DNA of 64,000 nucleotides from Sipunculus nudus (GCA_026874595.1 CM049314.1:59747300-59811299); one strand, 5' to 3'; positions 24,961-39,060 are shown, counted from the stretch's first letter. Program-made: numbers and translations. The notes: generated by a model from the letters alone, not told the origin.

Positions 24961-26696
24961 TTTAACTTTCACTTGCCCCCGGCAAATGGTTTACCATTTA
25001 TGTTGAACCCTGGATTATCTTAGATGGTGAATGTTGTAACTTATAGCTCATCTGGTCAAGTAAGCAAGATGGAAAATAGAACATGTCTGAACACTGAGTG
25101 ATCATGAATATGGAACTTGACTGTCTCTCTCTTTTGAAAGGAAAAATGAAAATATATGAAATATTTTATGTTCTTATATGGGAGGTAGAATAATTTAATT
25201 AGTTATACAAGTATTACCAATCTAATACCATAAAAAGTTAAAGATGTGACCAATAAAAAATTCAGGTTCCTAAAATTATATCTCTTCCTGATTAAAGGGT
25301 AGGGTATTACTAGTGTTTCCAGTTTAATATCCTATTTTTACCCTATATATTAAGAACTTTTTAACTGGTTTGTATTTGATAGAAATAGAAAAATAGTATG
25401 ATTGCAAATTGAATCATAAGAAAAATATATGATTGAAAATGAAAGCATGAACAGAAAATATGAAACCACCTTATCAATGAGGTATTCACAAAATAGACCG
25501 CAAAATTATCTGCTATTGTCAAAACAGTTGGAACACCACTATATAACTTCCCATCAACAATTTGTGAAAACCCAGAGACCGGTCCATCTGTAGGGATTGC
25601 GGTCCAGAATGTGTGAGACAGAGCGACGTGATTTCATCACAGTTAAGCATGTGTGGAAGGGGGACACCCTGAATGGCCATCCCATCTCTGCCAATTCTGT
25701 CACTTAATTTTGCCAGCAATTCAATCAAATTTCCACAGTCCCGTGTTCGGTCATGAATATAGAATAAGAGTTTGCTGGAATCCTTGTTAAGAAGTGCTGA
25801 GTAGACGAAATTAGATTTACAAGATGCCAGGCTTAGCTAGTCATAGTGATGTATCATTTAGTTTATTCTAGCGAATTTGTGTTAACACAAATATAATGAT
25901 GGTCAATAAAATCATGTGATGCCGAAACCAACTGGTCAGGTGATTTATTTAACAGAAGAGTTGCTAATTATGTCAGATTCCATAAAACTGTCCATAGAAT
26001 GATTTGTTTAGTAAAGTTAATTGTCACCAGCATTTTCCATGGGCTGACCAGCGGATGTATTAGTTGATGTTACAAGTAATCATGTCAATCAGGGTCATCA
26101 TCGTCATCATGGTTGATTGGTCATGGAGTGGCCCAAGGGCACTGGGTGCAGTTAACACCACTTTCACAACCAGCTTGCCTGCAGATGTCTTATAAACAAA
26201 TGATTTTAACGTCATTGATTGGCACATAAGAGAATAATCATAAATAATATGTTGTTGTAAAATATTGTTCTTTGGCACCTCAAAAGAGGTTTTAGCCAAG
26301 CACATTTGTTAGTTTTATACTTTTATACTTTTCATGTAGGATGTAATTGATTCACTTTACCCTAAAGTAAAATATATTTATTATTATGCGCAATGGTTCA
26401 TATAGATCTATAGAAAAAATGATTATGGGATACAGTGAATAATGAAAGTTTGGCACTTCAGTGTTTACAATTCTTTACCCCTGAGAAATCTTAGATGTCA
26501 TGAGTTCAAAAGTTTTACATGCTGGTACAGAAAATTCATTAAAATTTGAGATAAATGTAAAAAATAAAAATATAGAGTCATTAATTTGACTAATAGTCAA
26601 ACTTTGATCATAACCAGTAGTTTTTCCACTACCAGGAGACAACAGGTACGTTACTTGAACATTTCTGAACATATTTTAATTGTATTGCCAGACATA

Positions 26697-28310
26697 GTCT
26701 GGAGATACTATGGTTTAGGCACGGTTGCGCCGCCGCCTCCGCAGAGATTTCTTTTGGACACAATAACTCAAAAAATATTTCAAGGATCTTTTTCAAACTT
26801 GACACATTTATAGATATAGGTGAGAGGACGAAGCCTATTTTAAATGGGGTCATGACCTCAACTAGGAGAGTGACCTTGACCTTGAATAGATCCATTTTTG
26901 GGGGAAAATCACACAAATTCTTAAATATCTCAAGAAATCTTTCATGGATTTATCCAAAAATCAAGTTGGACAAAGATCTTGGATAGTGATGTCATGCACC
27001 GGAAACTGGTGGTGCCACCTAGTATCCTTTTCTTGTTTTTGTGCCGTTTAATACCCCTATCATTGCCACTTGACAGTACTTTTAGCATCACAAGTCAAAA
27101 ACTGATTGACAGATTTCTTAAATATTATGCATGTACATAGGTATGGGTTATGGGATGATGTATATTAAAATTGGGGTCATGACCTTTCCTTTGAGAGTGG
27201 CTTTGCCCTTTAATATTACCATATATGGTGAAAATCACATAAAATCATGAATATCTTAAAAAGGGATGCATGGATTGGTCCAAAAATCAAGTTGACGGAA
27301 GATCTTGGATAGTTTTGTCTTTTGCAGAAGATAGGTGGCGCCACCTGTTGTCCTTTTCTTGTTTTTTGCGCCTTTGAATACCCCATCATTGCCACTTGAC
27401 AGTATATACTGTGAGCATTACAAGTCAAACAGTAATGGACAGATTTCTTTCATGTTATGCATGTATATAGATATGGTTTATGGAATGAGGCATATTTAAT
27501 TTTAAATTTAATTTTAAAATTTATTTTAATTTAAATTATTTTTTTTTTAAATTTAATTTTTTTTTCAAATGTTTGATCTTTTGGAATGCTGTTTATTGAT
27601 TTGGGGTCATGACTGTGACTATGAGAGTGACCTTGACCTTGAATATTCCCATATTTGGTGAAAAACATAAAATCATGAATATCTTAAAAAGGGCCACTTG
27701 ACAGCACTGTGAGCATTATAAGTCAAAAACTAATGGACAGATTTCTTTTATATTATGCATATACATAGGTTTGGATAATGGGATGAGATATATTTAAATT
27801 TGGGTCCTGACCTTGCATATGAGAGTGGACTTGACTTTAAATATTGCCATATATGGTAAAAATCACCAACAATCATGAAAATCTCCAGTGAACCTGGGGG
27901 ATTGCTTCAGCTAGTGGTCTGCACATGGTGTTGCATCATGTTTTGCCCAAACATCAGCAGTTCTGGGCCATGGTCAGATTCTATAAATAGATATGATGGT
28001 CAGTGATAAATGAATTAGTGCACTGGGTGTACCACAGAGTCACAACTGGATCATTTTCCTTTGAGAGTGGTCTTGACCTTTGGACGAAGACTATTTAAAA
28101 TGGCTCATGAATGTTGCCTATATGGGACTTGACAGTATTGTCAGCATTATAAAATAAAAATTAAAAAGTTGTTGGATAGTGTTGTCATGTGCTGGAAACT
28201 AATTGGCAGATATCTTTCATATTATGCATATAGATAGATATGGGTAATGTGATGAGTCATTTGCTGGGAACTGCATGGTGGCACCCCCTACTCTATTTTC
28301 TTGTTTTTCC
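26697..28310 (+). repeat. Element with diverged ~300-bp tandem units rich in TGACCTTGACCTT
   Basis: The marker GCCACTTGACAGT recurs near 27067, 27392 and 27693, and as a variant near 28126, giving intervals of roughly 300-430 bp. Each unit also has ATGGACAGATTTCTT, a GTGACCTTGACCTTGAA or similar block, and GGTGGCGCCACC-like sequence. The head (GATACTATGG, then a GC-rich GGCACGGTTGCGCC) reappears at 28709. A low-complexity A/T tract (27495-27570) interrupts one unit. This is an old, decayed mobile element with internal tandem structure. Confidence 0.6.
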
Positions 28311-28704
28311 ACAATTCATGCTATTGATAAGGAACAAATGACAATTTTTATGACAATATAACAATTCATTACAAAGAACAAAATATGATGTGAAACAAAA
28401 TATAACAGATATTATTATTTCATTCTCATTATCATATCTCTCCATCTCTCTGAAATCATGTCTGTCCATCTCTTTCTCTTTCTTTCTGCTTTACTCTATA
28501 TTATTCTCAAACAAGTTACTCCAAACATACATATACAACTCAATACATCATTAAACATATACTTCTATTTATACATAACCTTTTACATAACAATTGCCTT
28601 CACTTTAAATATTCCTATATTTTGTACAAATGTTTCTCACATTCATTGCTAAAATACAAATACATCACATTATATCAACAAAATACCACAAAACCTCATT
28701 TGTC

Positions 28705-28870
28705 TGGCGATACTATGGCACCAGCGGTGCCAAGAAATGTCTAGTTAAATTTTTTGTAGGGTTAAGAAAATGCCCAAGGAACAATCTTTCAAATTTTGAA
28801 GTTAACCGGATCACAAGAAATAATTCAGAGGATTCTGTCCCATCGTTTTACCTATTTCATTATAATAGAG
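28705..28870 (+). mobile_element. 5' fragment of the 26.7-kb element family
   Basis: It begins TGGCGATACTATGG, matching the head at 26699, and has a perfect 6-bp hairpin, GGCACC-AGC-GGTGCC. Only the first 160 bp or so are recognisable, so this is a truncated or partial copy. Confidence 0.5.
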
Positions 28871-30948
28871 CTATTAATTGATATTACCGGGTGGCTTTGT
28901 ACTGGAGGTGACCTGGGATGGGCTTGTTGAACCATGCATGACAGGTGTGAACACCTATACACAGCAAAGTTTTATGAGTATCATCCTGGTGGGGGTTTGA
29001 AGTCTATGACAATATCATGGTTGGACAAACTTTCCTCAGTATATTCTTATGTCATCATAAATCAGTTTCAGCATACCCAGTGTATCGGGAAGATGAACAG
29101 TATAAAATTTATGACTTGACCAGTTACTTACAAACAAATTATTCATCACACACAGTCACATGCTGATAAAAAATTTAAATGCGATTTCTATATGTAGGAT
29201 AGCATGATCTTTAACAAGCACAAATGATCATGGATGCACTTGACTCCAAGTGCATCCAGTAATGGCTGGACTCACAAATACAACATCTCAAAATTGTCCC
29301 TAAAATTGTTATGGTCCTAAGAAGTTCTCTGTCACCAATCCTTTTAAAGATCATATCATTCCAAGGAGAAGTATTATCAGTTTTCTGTGTGCATTTGTGT
29401 ATAATTGTGATTTGTTGATAAAATTTGAGAATCTCGAAAAATTTTCTCTTGTATCCATGGATACATATTGGCAAAGGGCAAACTTTATTACAGGTCCTGA
29501 TATGATCATAGTGTATTATGGAAAAGGCAGTTATTTTGCAGGATTTGCCTGTAACCTAAAAGCCTTAGGTTCAATTGATTTCTTGTATCTTCCTTGTATC
29601 AAAATCTCTGTTTATTCTATAAAAGACACAAGATTTCTTTCCTTTTACCACTGAAGTCCAAGTGTAGATACTTCCTTGCAATGGGATCAGTGTAAAAAAT
29701 TCAACTTATTTCAGAGAAATTCAGATCTGGGTTGGTCTGTAAGTTGGAGAAGCCCCATCAACAGCAGTTACGACATGGCTTTCAACAATTCAAATAAGTC
29801 ACTGTATTATTGCATCAGGAAGGGATTTTATCATCCGGTGGCCACATTCCAATGTTCTGTCACTTCTTATACCAATGATTAACATCAGTTGGTGGTTGTA
29901 TGTGATGGAAATGGAAGAACTTGCATGGTCTTAATGTGCACTGCCATTATTGGCATGGTCAGGAGGATAGGTTTACGGGTAAGCTTTTACGTACTCCTAT
30001 TGAATCTGTGTCCGGGTGGACTTACCCAGCTTCAATGACCCTTATACACTTTTGGCTTGTCCAAGGCATTTATCATAAAGCTAGCTTATCATGCCCTGGA
30101 CCTTGTAATAGAAGTAGATTTTAAGTAATTTGGTAAAGCTGATAATTTTTCACCCATTGGTGAGTTGAACTGTGTATATTCTCACCAGAAGTAAATTAGA
30201 TTCCATCAGTGAAGATGTTGAGATTATCTAATGATATATTTACAGAGCAGGTTTCAGGTATTAGTACAGAATGCAGGCTTTATTGAAATTTGCAAAATGT
30301 TCTGGTGTGACAATTATGGAAGCCACTGAAGATTCTAATACCAAGCCAAAATTAGGTCATCTTCATCTTCAAGTTCCAGTCTGCAGAAATGTAAAATTTT
30401 TGTGAACCCCAGAGTATATCACATTTTGACCTCAAAATGGGTACACAACTTGTTTCAACAAAGTTCTTGGATAAGTCTGAAAACTGGCCAACTTTACCAG
30501 GACCTTCAAGGTCAAATAAGCAAAACTATAGTTATTGTCTTGTGAACACAGAAACTTAATTTTGAAGTATTGCATATTTTCCCCTCAGATTCGACACACA
30601 AGTTGTTTCCACTAAGTTCCTGGAATCCTATGGAAGTATTTTGGAAGTACTTAAGGTTTTATCTTCTGGAAGTACTATAAAGATATTATCATCAAACTGA
30701 CCAACCAGTTCTTTCTGCCAAAATCTGGGAGGAGTTCAAAAACTGATGACCTTCACCTTGGTTAAGGTCAAATCTCCTGAAATCCAGAATCGTTGTTTTG
30801 AGATGACCGTGCATATTTTTACCCCTAATATGTTGAGATGGCCCAAGGGGGGGTATATATCTGCTTTTGCTCTGCAAAAAAAAAAAGCCATTCTAGTTTT
30901 ATTTTGTAATTAAGATTAACCCTGAAATCTTCTCCTTCTACACATTTT

Positions 30949-33029
30949 TATGCCCCCGCCACTAAGTGGCTCGGGCATATAGTTTTACCCATGTCCGTCC
31001 TTCCGCCCTTCCGTCCTTCCGTCCCCTCCGAAATCAAAGAGTTGTACGGACTTTTTTTCGCAATGCCTGCAGATATTGGACTGATTTTTGGTGTGTGGGC
31101 AGATATAGACCAGTTACAGATAGAATTCGCGTTTCGTCCCGGTTAACCTACTTTTGACCGTTTTACGGCTCCTAAACCTAGAAAATTTCATGAAAAATAG
31201 AAATTTCCATGACAAATACACATGTACGGACTTTTTTTTGCAATGCCTGCAGATATTGGCCTGATTTTTGGTGTGTTGGCAGATAATGACCAGTTACAGA
31301 TCGAGTTCGCGTTTCCTCCTGGTTTAGGTCGTCCTCCTGGTTGACCTACTTTTGACCGTTTTACGGCTCCTTAACTTAGAAAATTTCATGAAAAATAGAA
31401 ATTTTCATGACAAATACACATGTACAGACTTTTTTTCGCAATGCTTGCAGATATTGGCCTGATTTTTGGTGTGTATGCAGATATTGACCAGTTACAGATC
31501 AAGTTCGCGTTTCCTCCCGGTTGACCTACTTTTGACCATTTAAGGCTCCTTTACTTAGAAAATTTCATGAAAAATAGAAATTTTCATGACAAATACACAA
31601 GTACGGACTTTTTTTCGCAATGCCTGCAGATATTGGCCTGATTTTTGGTGTGTATGCAGATATTGACCAGTTTCAGATCGAGTTTGCGTTTCCTCCCAGT
31701 TGACCTACTTTTGACCATTTACGGCTCCTTAACTTAGAAAATTTCATGAAAAATAGAAATTTTCATGACAAATACACATGTACAGACTTTTTTTCGCAAT
31801 GCCTGCAGATATTGGCCTGATTTTTGGTGTGTATGCAGATAATGACCAGTTACAGATCGAGTTCGCATTTTGTCCCGGTTGACCTACTTTTGATTGTTTT
31901 ACGGCTCCTAAACATAGAAAATTTCATGAAAAATATAAATTTTCATGACAAATGTACATGTACAGCCGTTTTTAGCCCTCAGCTCATTGGCTGATGGGCT
32001 ATTGTTGTCACCCAAGCTGTCCGTCTATCCGTCCATCTGTCTGTCGGGTGTCCATCCGTCCGTTCCGCGTCTGTTAACTTTTACCTTGTGAGCGGGATAT
32101 CTCTAAAAGGATTCACCGTTGGAATTTTATTTCATCAGTGAAGATGTATATCGATAAAATCTCGGTCAAGTTCAAAGATGGGTGACCTTGACCCATTTTT
32201 CTACATTTTAGAGCTGATTATAGAAAAACAGTCAGAAGCTTATATCTCAGGAACCATTGTGTTGATTTTCACAAAACTTACTATGATCATTGGGACTGAT
32301 GGTCTGTACGTGCTGCACAATTTTGGTGGCGTCACCTGCAATTTCTGATTTTTTAATGAAATTTTATCGGATTTTTCAATTTTGGCCTTTGTGCAGGATA
32401 TCTCCAAAGGTATTCAACTAAGGAACTTCATTACTTCAGTGCTTTTGCATCATATTTACAAAATCTTGGTCAGGTTCAAAGATGGGTGGTCTTGACCTAC
32501 TTTTCAAGGTTACAGAGCTTAGTATAGAAAAAAAACTTAGGGGGATATTTCTCAGGAAGCATTTGGTGGATTGTTATAAAACATGGTACATACCTCTCCA
32601 ATTTAAATTTATAACTGATTACCAGCTTTTGCTAATATTCTAGTTTTGCAATGCAGTGCTTACAGATACTGGCCCAATGTTTGGTCTGTGGGCGCATAAT
32701 GACTACTTACAGGTTGAGTTCGCGTTTTGTCCGAGTTAACCTATTTTTGACCATATGACAGATCCTGAACATAGAAAATTTCATGAAAGACAGAAATTTT
32801 TATGAAAAATGCACATGTATGGACTTTTTTTCACAATGCCTGCATACTGGCCTGATTTTTGGTGTGTTCCTTGATAATGACCCATTACAGATCGAGTTTG
32901 CATTTTGCCCTTCTTGACCTACTTTTGACCATACAACACCTCCTGAACTTAAAAATTTTTTTACAAAATTAAACAAATGTTTCTAATTTGCCCCAGGCGG
33001 GGGCATTTGTGTCGTACCGACACATCTAG
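30949..33029 (+). mobile_element. Second Helentron-like element, with a nested insertion
   Basis: This is the same family as 23044-24960: the same TATGCCCCCGCC head, perfect left palindrome GCCACTAAGTGGC, CCGTCCTTCCGTCC tract, GGCGGGGGCA right repeat, and terminal stem-loop GTGTCG-TAC-CGACAC followed by CTAG and T. Five complete units of about 180 bp are visible before position 31960, and one or two after 32643. Between them a different element has inserted. The two family members are about 6 kb apart in the same orientation. Confidence 0.8.
31967..32642 (+). mobile_element. Element nested inside a satellite unit of the Helentron
   Basis: The surrounding ~180-bp unit breaks off after TGTACAG and resumes at TTTTGCAATGC, so roughly 676 bp are extra. 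The insert starts with a hairpin-forming AGCCCTCAGC/GCTGATGGGCT, has its own CCGTC/CCATC microsatellite head, then two diverged units sharing GTTCAAAGATGGGTG, and ends in ATTCTAG before a T-run. A CTAG terminus inserted in T-rich sequence suggests it is itself Helitron/Helentron-like. Confidence 0.6.
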
Positions 33030-36000
33030 TCTTTTCCAAAATTCATAAAACATTTTTCAGAATGATCAATATAAACATTTCTTGAAGGAACAAAGTCTTT
33101 TATTAAGCAGAAGAAAGGTATATTTTATTCAGGCAAATATTATCTGATATGATAATTACTATCCAGGATATGACAAGTCTGTTGTGTGGATTGTATCCCA
33201 GCTGAGACAAATAAAGTTTATGATTAAGTATGTTCTGCACATCTTCTGTTCAACTGGGGGAACATCTTAGGAAGAATCTTAGCAGGGGCTCCATGTATGT
33301 AAAGTCTTTGAGCCGTACCAGCCAATATATAAATTTCCCATGTGGAATATCTCACTGAAAGTAAAGTTTCCGTCACACCCAAACTACTTAAATCAAGCAA
33401 AGAGGATCCCATGACAGCAAGTCATTTGTCACGTGTCATGTCTCTATCTTAACTTTGTCATTGGCTAGGGGACACCATTAGCAAATCAAAATCGGGGTGT
33501 AGTAGTAATTATTCTCACCCTGGCAAACACCGATAATTTTTATGGATCACAGACAGAGCAGAAGGGTCCAGTCCGGGTATGCAAGACTAATCAGGATACA
33601 TGAGCGGGCGACCATACTGACCGATGGGTATGCTGATAAGAAGTGATCGCGAACCAGAGTGCCGGTGCCAATAATGTAATATAATTTGCACCCTCCGAGA
33701 CACCCTGACAGTAAAACGCAATGCTACATTACCCTATAGGGATTTTGTCTGGTCTATCCTTGGGTCTGTAGCTAGATATCTTAACAGAAAGACCACACTA
33801 TAAATGTCAGATGTAACCATGGTCTATCTCTGTTTGGGGACTGTGTGGTAATCCCAACGGTGCTGAAAGAGCTAGATTTACAATCTTGCCGTGCTAAGTA
33901 TCTTTACTTTCATATTGCTGTGTGACAGTTAGTTAATAAGTCCATATCTTGCTGAGTGCTGTCATTCTAGCTCAAGGGGGAATGACTATATTTTTCGTCT
34001 CGAGGGACCTCCCAAATTGTTCCAGCAATGTCAGTTGTGTGGCTTTCACCATTTATCTAACATTGTGTCCCAAGTGGTAATTTGAGTCAAGTTTCCTGGT
34101 TTACACAGGTCTGACCAAGTTTGTTAATTGCCAAGGATATTTAACCTCAATTATGTAATTTCTGATGGTTAAGGCTGTTTTATTATCCATTTTCTTCACT
34201 GCCTGTCAGCCCAGTGAGATTTTGAAGAATTATCTTCTTTCACTTTTCCATCTCTCGATGTAAATTAAATGTGTCGATCTCTTAAGAAGCTAGAACACCA
34301 CAATTAGATTTCACAAATCAAGAGACTTATTAGGAAAGATGAGAAAGTTACTTAACATGTCACCATATTTGTGCTAATTAACCCTGTGACTAGGTGATGT
34401 TTTAAGGTAGTGGTTCAGGGATTGGATTTCTCAATTGAAGACAACAAATTCAGAATCAAGTTTTACCAAGTGCATCAACTAAAAGGTCATGAAATTTCAG
34501 ATTCCTTCATGCACCAGAACAAGTTTTGAAATAGAGGAGAACTTGTATAAAATAATCAGTTTAGTTGCAAAAAAATAGAAAGCAGTCAAAGAATACATAC
34601 ATACCTCTACCAGAAACTTTCTGAGTAAATTTGCTAACATACAGACTGATTCAACCAAATAAACAACCATTTAAGACAAAACACAATATCACCTGGCTGG
34701 GATTGATGAACACATGCATCATGAAAGTATTTAACAATTATATGTACTTATCCCAAATATGTGAAAAATCATGTATATTCTGTTAAGGATTTATGTCATT
34801 TAATTGTATTTAAAAGAAAAGTAAGCGTGAAGAAAATATGATTTATATATAAATAGCATTTATTTTCTTTCTTCATTACAGGTATATAAACAACACAAAT
34901 GATCTAAATGCTTTATCAGCTTTTACTTATATATTGTATTTCCATTGTCATTGTACATTTCATGTTTTCTATAGTAGATAATTACAGTGTCATAAGACTG
35001 TCATCTCAAGATTGGGTTAAGTAAAATGAATGACAAGTTTAAGTCTGTTTCCATGTAGTTGGTTCTTCTTGCCATAAGGAAAGAACATCAATAATAATAC
35101 CATACAGATCGAGGTAATAAAGTGGCTGAATTTATAAATCATGAAAATCATGTATTATTCAATACTGAATTATGATTTATGTTATCATAAATTTGGGTGA
35201 GATGTACGCTGAGGGTTAAATGGGGTTCATCAGGGATTGTTTTTCCATGGGCAGAGTTCACTGGATAGTTGGCACAAGTTCTTAAAGATGACACTGCAGT
35301 AGACCCTTAGCAAAATTTAAAAAAATGTCACATGGCCTTGTATGGTAAACATACACACGAGGATTTTGTCCAACACGCAGAGCCATAACAAGGTGTTAAA
35401 CAGTTATATGCGAGGTACTGAGGCTGTGTGCTGGGATGGTTTTGCTGGGAAACTTTCGTATAAAGCAAAACTAAACTGATAGTGTGAAAGAATATAGGCA
35501 TAATATTGCTCCTGATTATGTCCCTTTAATGGTTATGATGCCAAGATCATTATCAGAAATGTGGACATAAAAATCTAAATGCAAAAAACATTTAATGGTT
35601 ACTAATAATTTTTATTGCATGAGTATCTTAATACTCATTCAGTTGGCAGCACCATCTATTGGCCCTGAACCAATAAAAATAATTAGTAAACATTACCTAT
35701 ATGATTAAAGTAAACATATGTATAATATAAAACATTCACAAATTGTGTATATAATTCAGTGTATTCAACTTGCAAATGAGGGTACTGCTTTAGTCTCCAA
35801 AGGTTTAATTAATGTAGACTTCTCATTGACTTAATGTTTAAAGTTAACGGAAGGAGGCCCCATGGTCTCGGCCGTAACACTTAACATTAATCAGTGGAGA
35901 CCTCAAGGTCTCGTACACCACTTGTAGATAATCAAACAGGGACCAAGTGGTCTCCTTCCAAGTTCCAACCATTGGCTTTCTCGGGCACCAGCTGTGTGAT

Positions 36001-37399
36001 TTGAACAATTGAGTTGAACCTTTATTGAGGCTTTTCATTACTGTACTGGTTCTCATGGGAGGTTCTGAAAATAATATTTTCACTTCCTGGAACTTCCATT
36101 GGAAAATACTGGAACAGCATTCATTCATGAAAGGCCCTGAAAACTTAAATAATTTTTTTAAGTAGAAGATCCTTGGATATCCGTATTCTTCTTGTCCATA
36201 CTTCAAAACTTAATTTTGGCATTGATTGTGCCATTAGAGTGCCGCAGACATGGATTTCTATGGATTTACAGTGAAGCCAGTCTGACTGAATGACTACCTC
36301 AGTTTAGCAACCACCTCAAATAACAACCATTTTTTTTAAAGTCCAAATTTTTATTTGCTTCTTATTTAAAAATTTTTTCATCATAGATCAGATATGTGAC
36401 CTAATTCCAAAATATAGACAGAACTGCAAAAAAAAAAAAAAAGACTGAGTCAGAAATTAAAATGCAAAAAAAGTATAATTAAACATAAGACTTTGCTGTT
36501 CATTTAGTTGTGGTCACACAAGAGTTAGGGGAAAATGATGTTTTTCATATAAAATTATTGAAACAATTTAATTGGTTAGTTATATTTATAATTTATTATT
36601 TATAATCAAGTTAAATATAAATAAAATCTTTGTGAAAAATTCATAAAGACTAACTATTTTATATTTGACGGTGGAACAAAATTAACACACAACTCCGCCA
36701 TGGCCAAGCCTTGGAAATGCCTTTTCAGGTCTAATCAAATGATGTCATGTGTATACATATGGAATAATTTTCCATATTATCCCATAACATGAGGAATTTG
36801 ACATATTTTAGAAATTTCATGGAGGGTCTAGTGCAGCCCCATCTATGAGAAACTACACCAGTGTATCCAGCCAGTGAATTTTGCCCATGGAAACCCTGTC
36901 GCGGACAAACTCATGGCCTATATATGTCATGCAGGCCTGTCCCAATGAAAGAATATAAGGTAATATGCCAGTACACTCAGATATACACACATTATTTGCT
37001 TCCATGGTCCTATAACAGAAAAACAAATAAATTGTCAGGGGAGTCCGCAGATTATCGTTTTGATATGAATATTTAAGTGTGAATTTATCCAGAAAAGAGT
37101 TAATGCTTACCTCATTAGGTCAGTAGGTTGTATAAAATTAACATTATTTTGGGTCTGAATCCAAAGAATTTGGAAGGTTGGTACTGTGACATTTGTAGGG
37201 TTGAGTGAATGCAATTTGTGTTCTGCCCAAAAGGACTGCTATCCTAGAACAAGCCGTTCTAGAATCGCCCACAGTATTCCAGATTGGGAAATTTTAAGTA
37301 TGCCCTGGCACATGAGGCCACTACAGATAAAGGTTAACATGTGAATGGAGCACTTAAATTGTATTTTATGCTCACTGAGGTCGGGTAATAGTTCATTAA

Positions 37400-38280
37400 A
37401 AGCAGATATTGCAACATAAGGTCTGATACGCCCGACGAAGCAGTGTCAGCGATGTCTGTTGTGAGCTCCTCAGGGGTAGGGAACCATAGGGTGGAGACTG
37501 GATAAATTGGGTTGTATCGTTAGCAGACAACTATTAATCTAAAGCCAATTTCAGCACAGCTAGAGGTTCCATCTTCCCAGTCATTGCGCAGTGGCCTCTC
37601 TCTGCTCTCTCCACTGCTAGCCATTCGTCACAATTACTAACACCAAATGTATCGCAACTGATGAGGCACAATGAGGTGTCCCTGAAGAGGCCAACCCTCG
37701 GCCCGTAAATTGCACCCCCTTCACGGAGTCGCTGAGAAGTCTGCCAGCATAACAAAGGCAATTACTTTAGACTCTCAGAACCAAGTGTGGAAAAACATTT
37801 CGCTGAAAATGAGCGTATCAATGGTCCATCCAATAAACTCCCCACTTCTTGTATCGCTGCTTGTGTTGGAATTCGCGGCCGGATCGGTAGGAACGTTGCG
37901 CAGGGGGCGGTAATGAGGAGCCTCCCCTGATGCTTATGTTTCGACAGAATGACCGAAAAAGATGGCTGCCAGACTTTACGAGCCCGCTCCATGCAATTAC
38001 CCAGAAAAAATAATTGCAGCAAGAGTAATAGGCCCAAGAAGGGATGCGTTAATAAACCTGACTGTAACGAGCTTGAGACCTGAGAATCATCTGGGAGGGA
38101 ACAGGTGGCTATTTTGGAAGGCCGAGCATGCCTCTGAGCGTTCAGAGGTGATGTGGCAGTCGCTGCCAATCCTCCTGGTCCCTCTCACGTTACATTATGT
38201 TTCACGAGGTACATGTTTAGTAACTCTTATTTTCCTGAAGAAAGACAGTTACAGTGGAAAAACAAAATTTTGGGCAGCAG
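37400..38280. other. GC-richer unique island in the large intron
   Basis: Base composition rises well above the flanks, with no repeat structure. Open frames occur on both strands (minus 37762-38169, 135 codons; plus 37962-38285), as expected from fewer stop codons in GC-richer DNA. None shows a domain or consistent splice sites. I read it as a possible cis-regulatory region rather than a gene. Confidence 0.3.
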
Positions 38281-38719
38281 CATAAGACTGACAAATCTAC
38301 CAGTGACGCATCATTTCAGGGTATTTTATATTGTACTAGTGATATCTTGCAAAAAATGTCAGATTTGATACCCATAGTAATTTGTTGCATTGAAAAAAGT
38401 TAAAAAATGCAATGGCTCTATTTAAGGGTAATTTCAAGAGATCAGATGAGATGAGATAACAAAATGTTGTTCAAAATGTGAATTTAAAAATATTTCCCCT
38501 TGAGTTTAAATTGGGTGATACCAATAGCAAGTGCTGCATATATAAGGACTTTCTAGATTTGATTTTCATCTGATGTTTAGTCCTATATTATTGAAAAAAG
38601 ATAATTCATATATCTTTAAAAAATATCTTTAGAAGTGATTTGATTTGCTTAAACAATATTAATCCTGTGTCATGTGCTGAAACACTTTCAATTAAAATAT
38701 ATCCTATATCTGTTTTAAA

Positions 38720-39060
38720 TTAATATTATACCTTATAAAGTATATATAATTTCCCACTGATTAGAGTATACTTTCTAATGGTTTGTTGACAAATAGAAAT
38801 ATCATGTAACCTGCATATGTGCTTATAACTTGAAAGATCACTAATTGTAAAACACCATTTGCAAAACTCTGGTTTGATCATCTGGCTTGGTGCCAGAGGT
38901 CCTTGTTGAATGTATTTATATAATTTTAATGTGCCCCCCACAAGTTATAAACAGGTAGATATAAACAAAACATAGCATGTGTGTGTTGGGAATGTCATTT
39001 TCTGGCCTGTTTTATGTAAGGTTCAAGGGATTATTTTTAGTTGATAGATGCTAGATTTTG
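38720..39060. mobile_element. Partial copy of the TTAA-flanked MITE family
   Basis: GTGCCCCCCACAAGTTATAAAC and AAGGGATTATTTTTAGTT match blocks at 40686-40966 and 56627-57063. The minus strand has a PE-x-CKW-x-F-x2-SDLS peptide also encoded by the 56.7-kb copy. I could not find clean TTAA ends, so this copy is probably decayed. Confidence 0.55.

Noticed and set aside
35844-36206. 120-codon minus-strand frame
   Set aside because: Length is within chance, and part of it consists of repeated GGTCTC/GAGACC palindromic sequence.
37762-38169. 135-codon minus-strand frame with a hydrophobic LLLLLQLFFLG stretch resembling a signal or membrane segment
   Set aside because: Opposite-strand frames of similar length overlap it, the region is GC-richer so long frames are expected, and there are no splice sites or recognisable domain.
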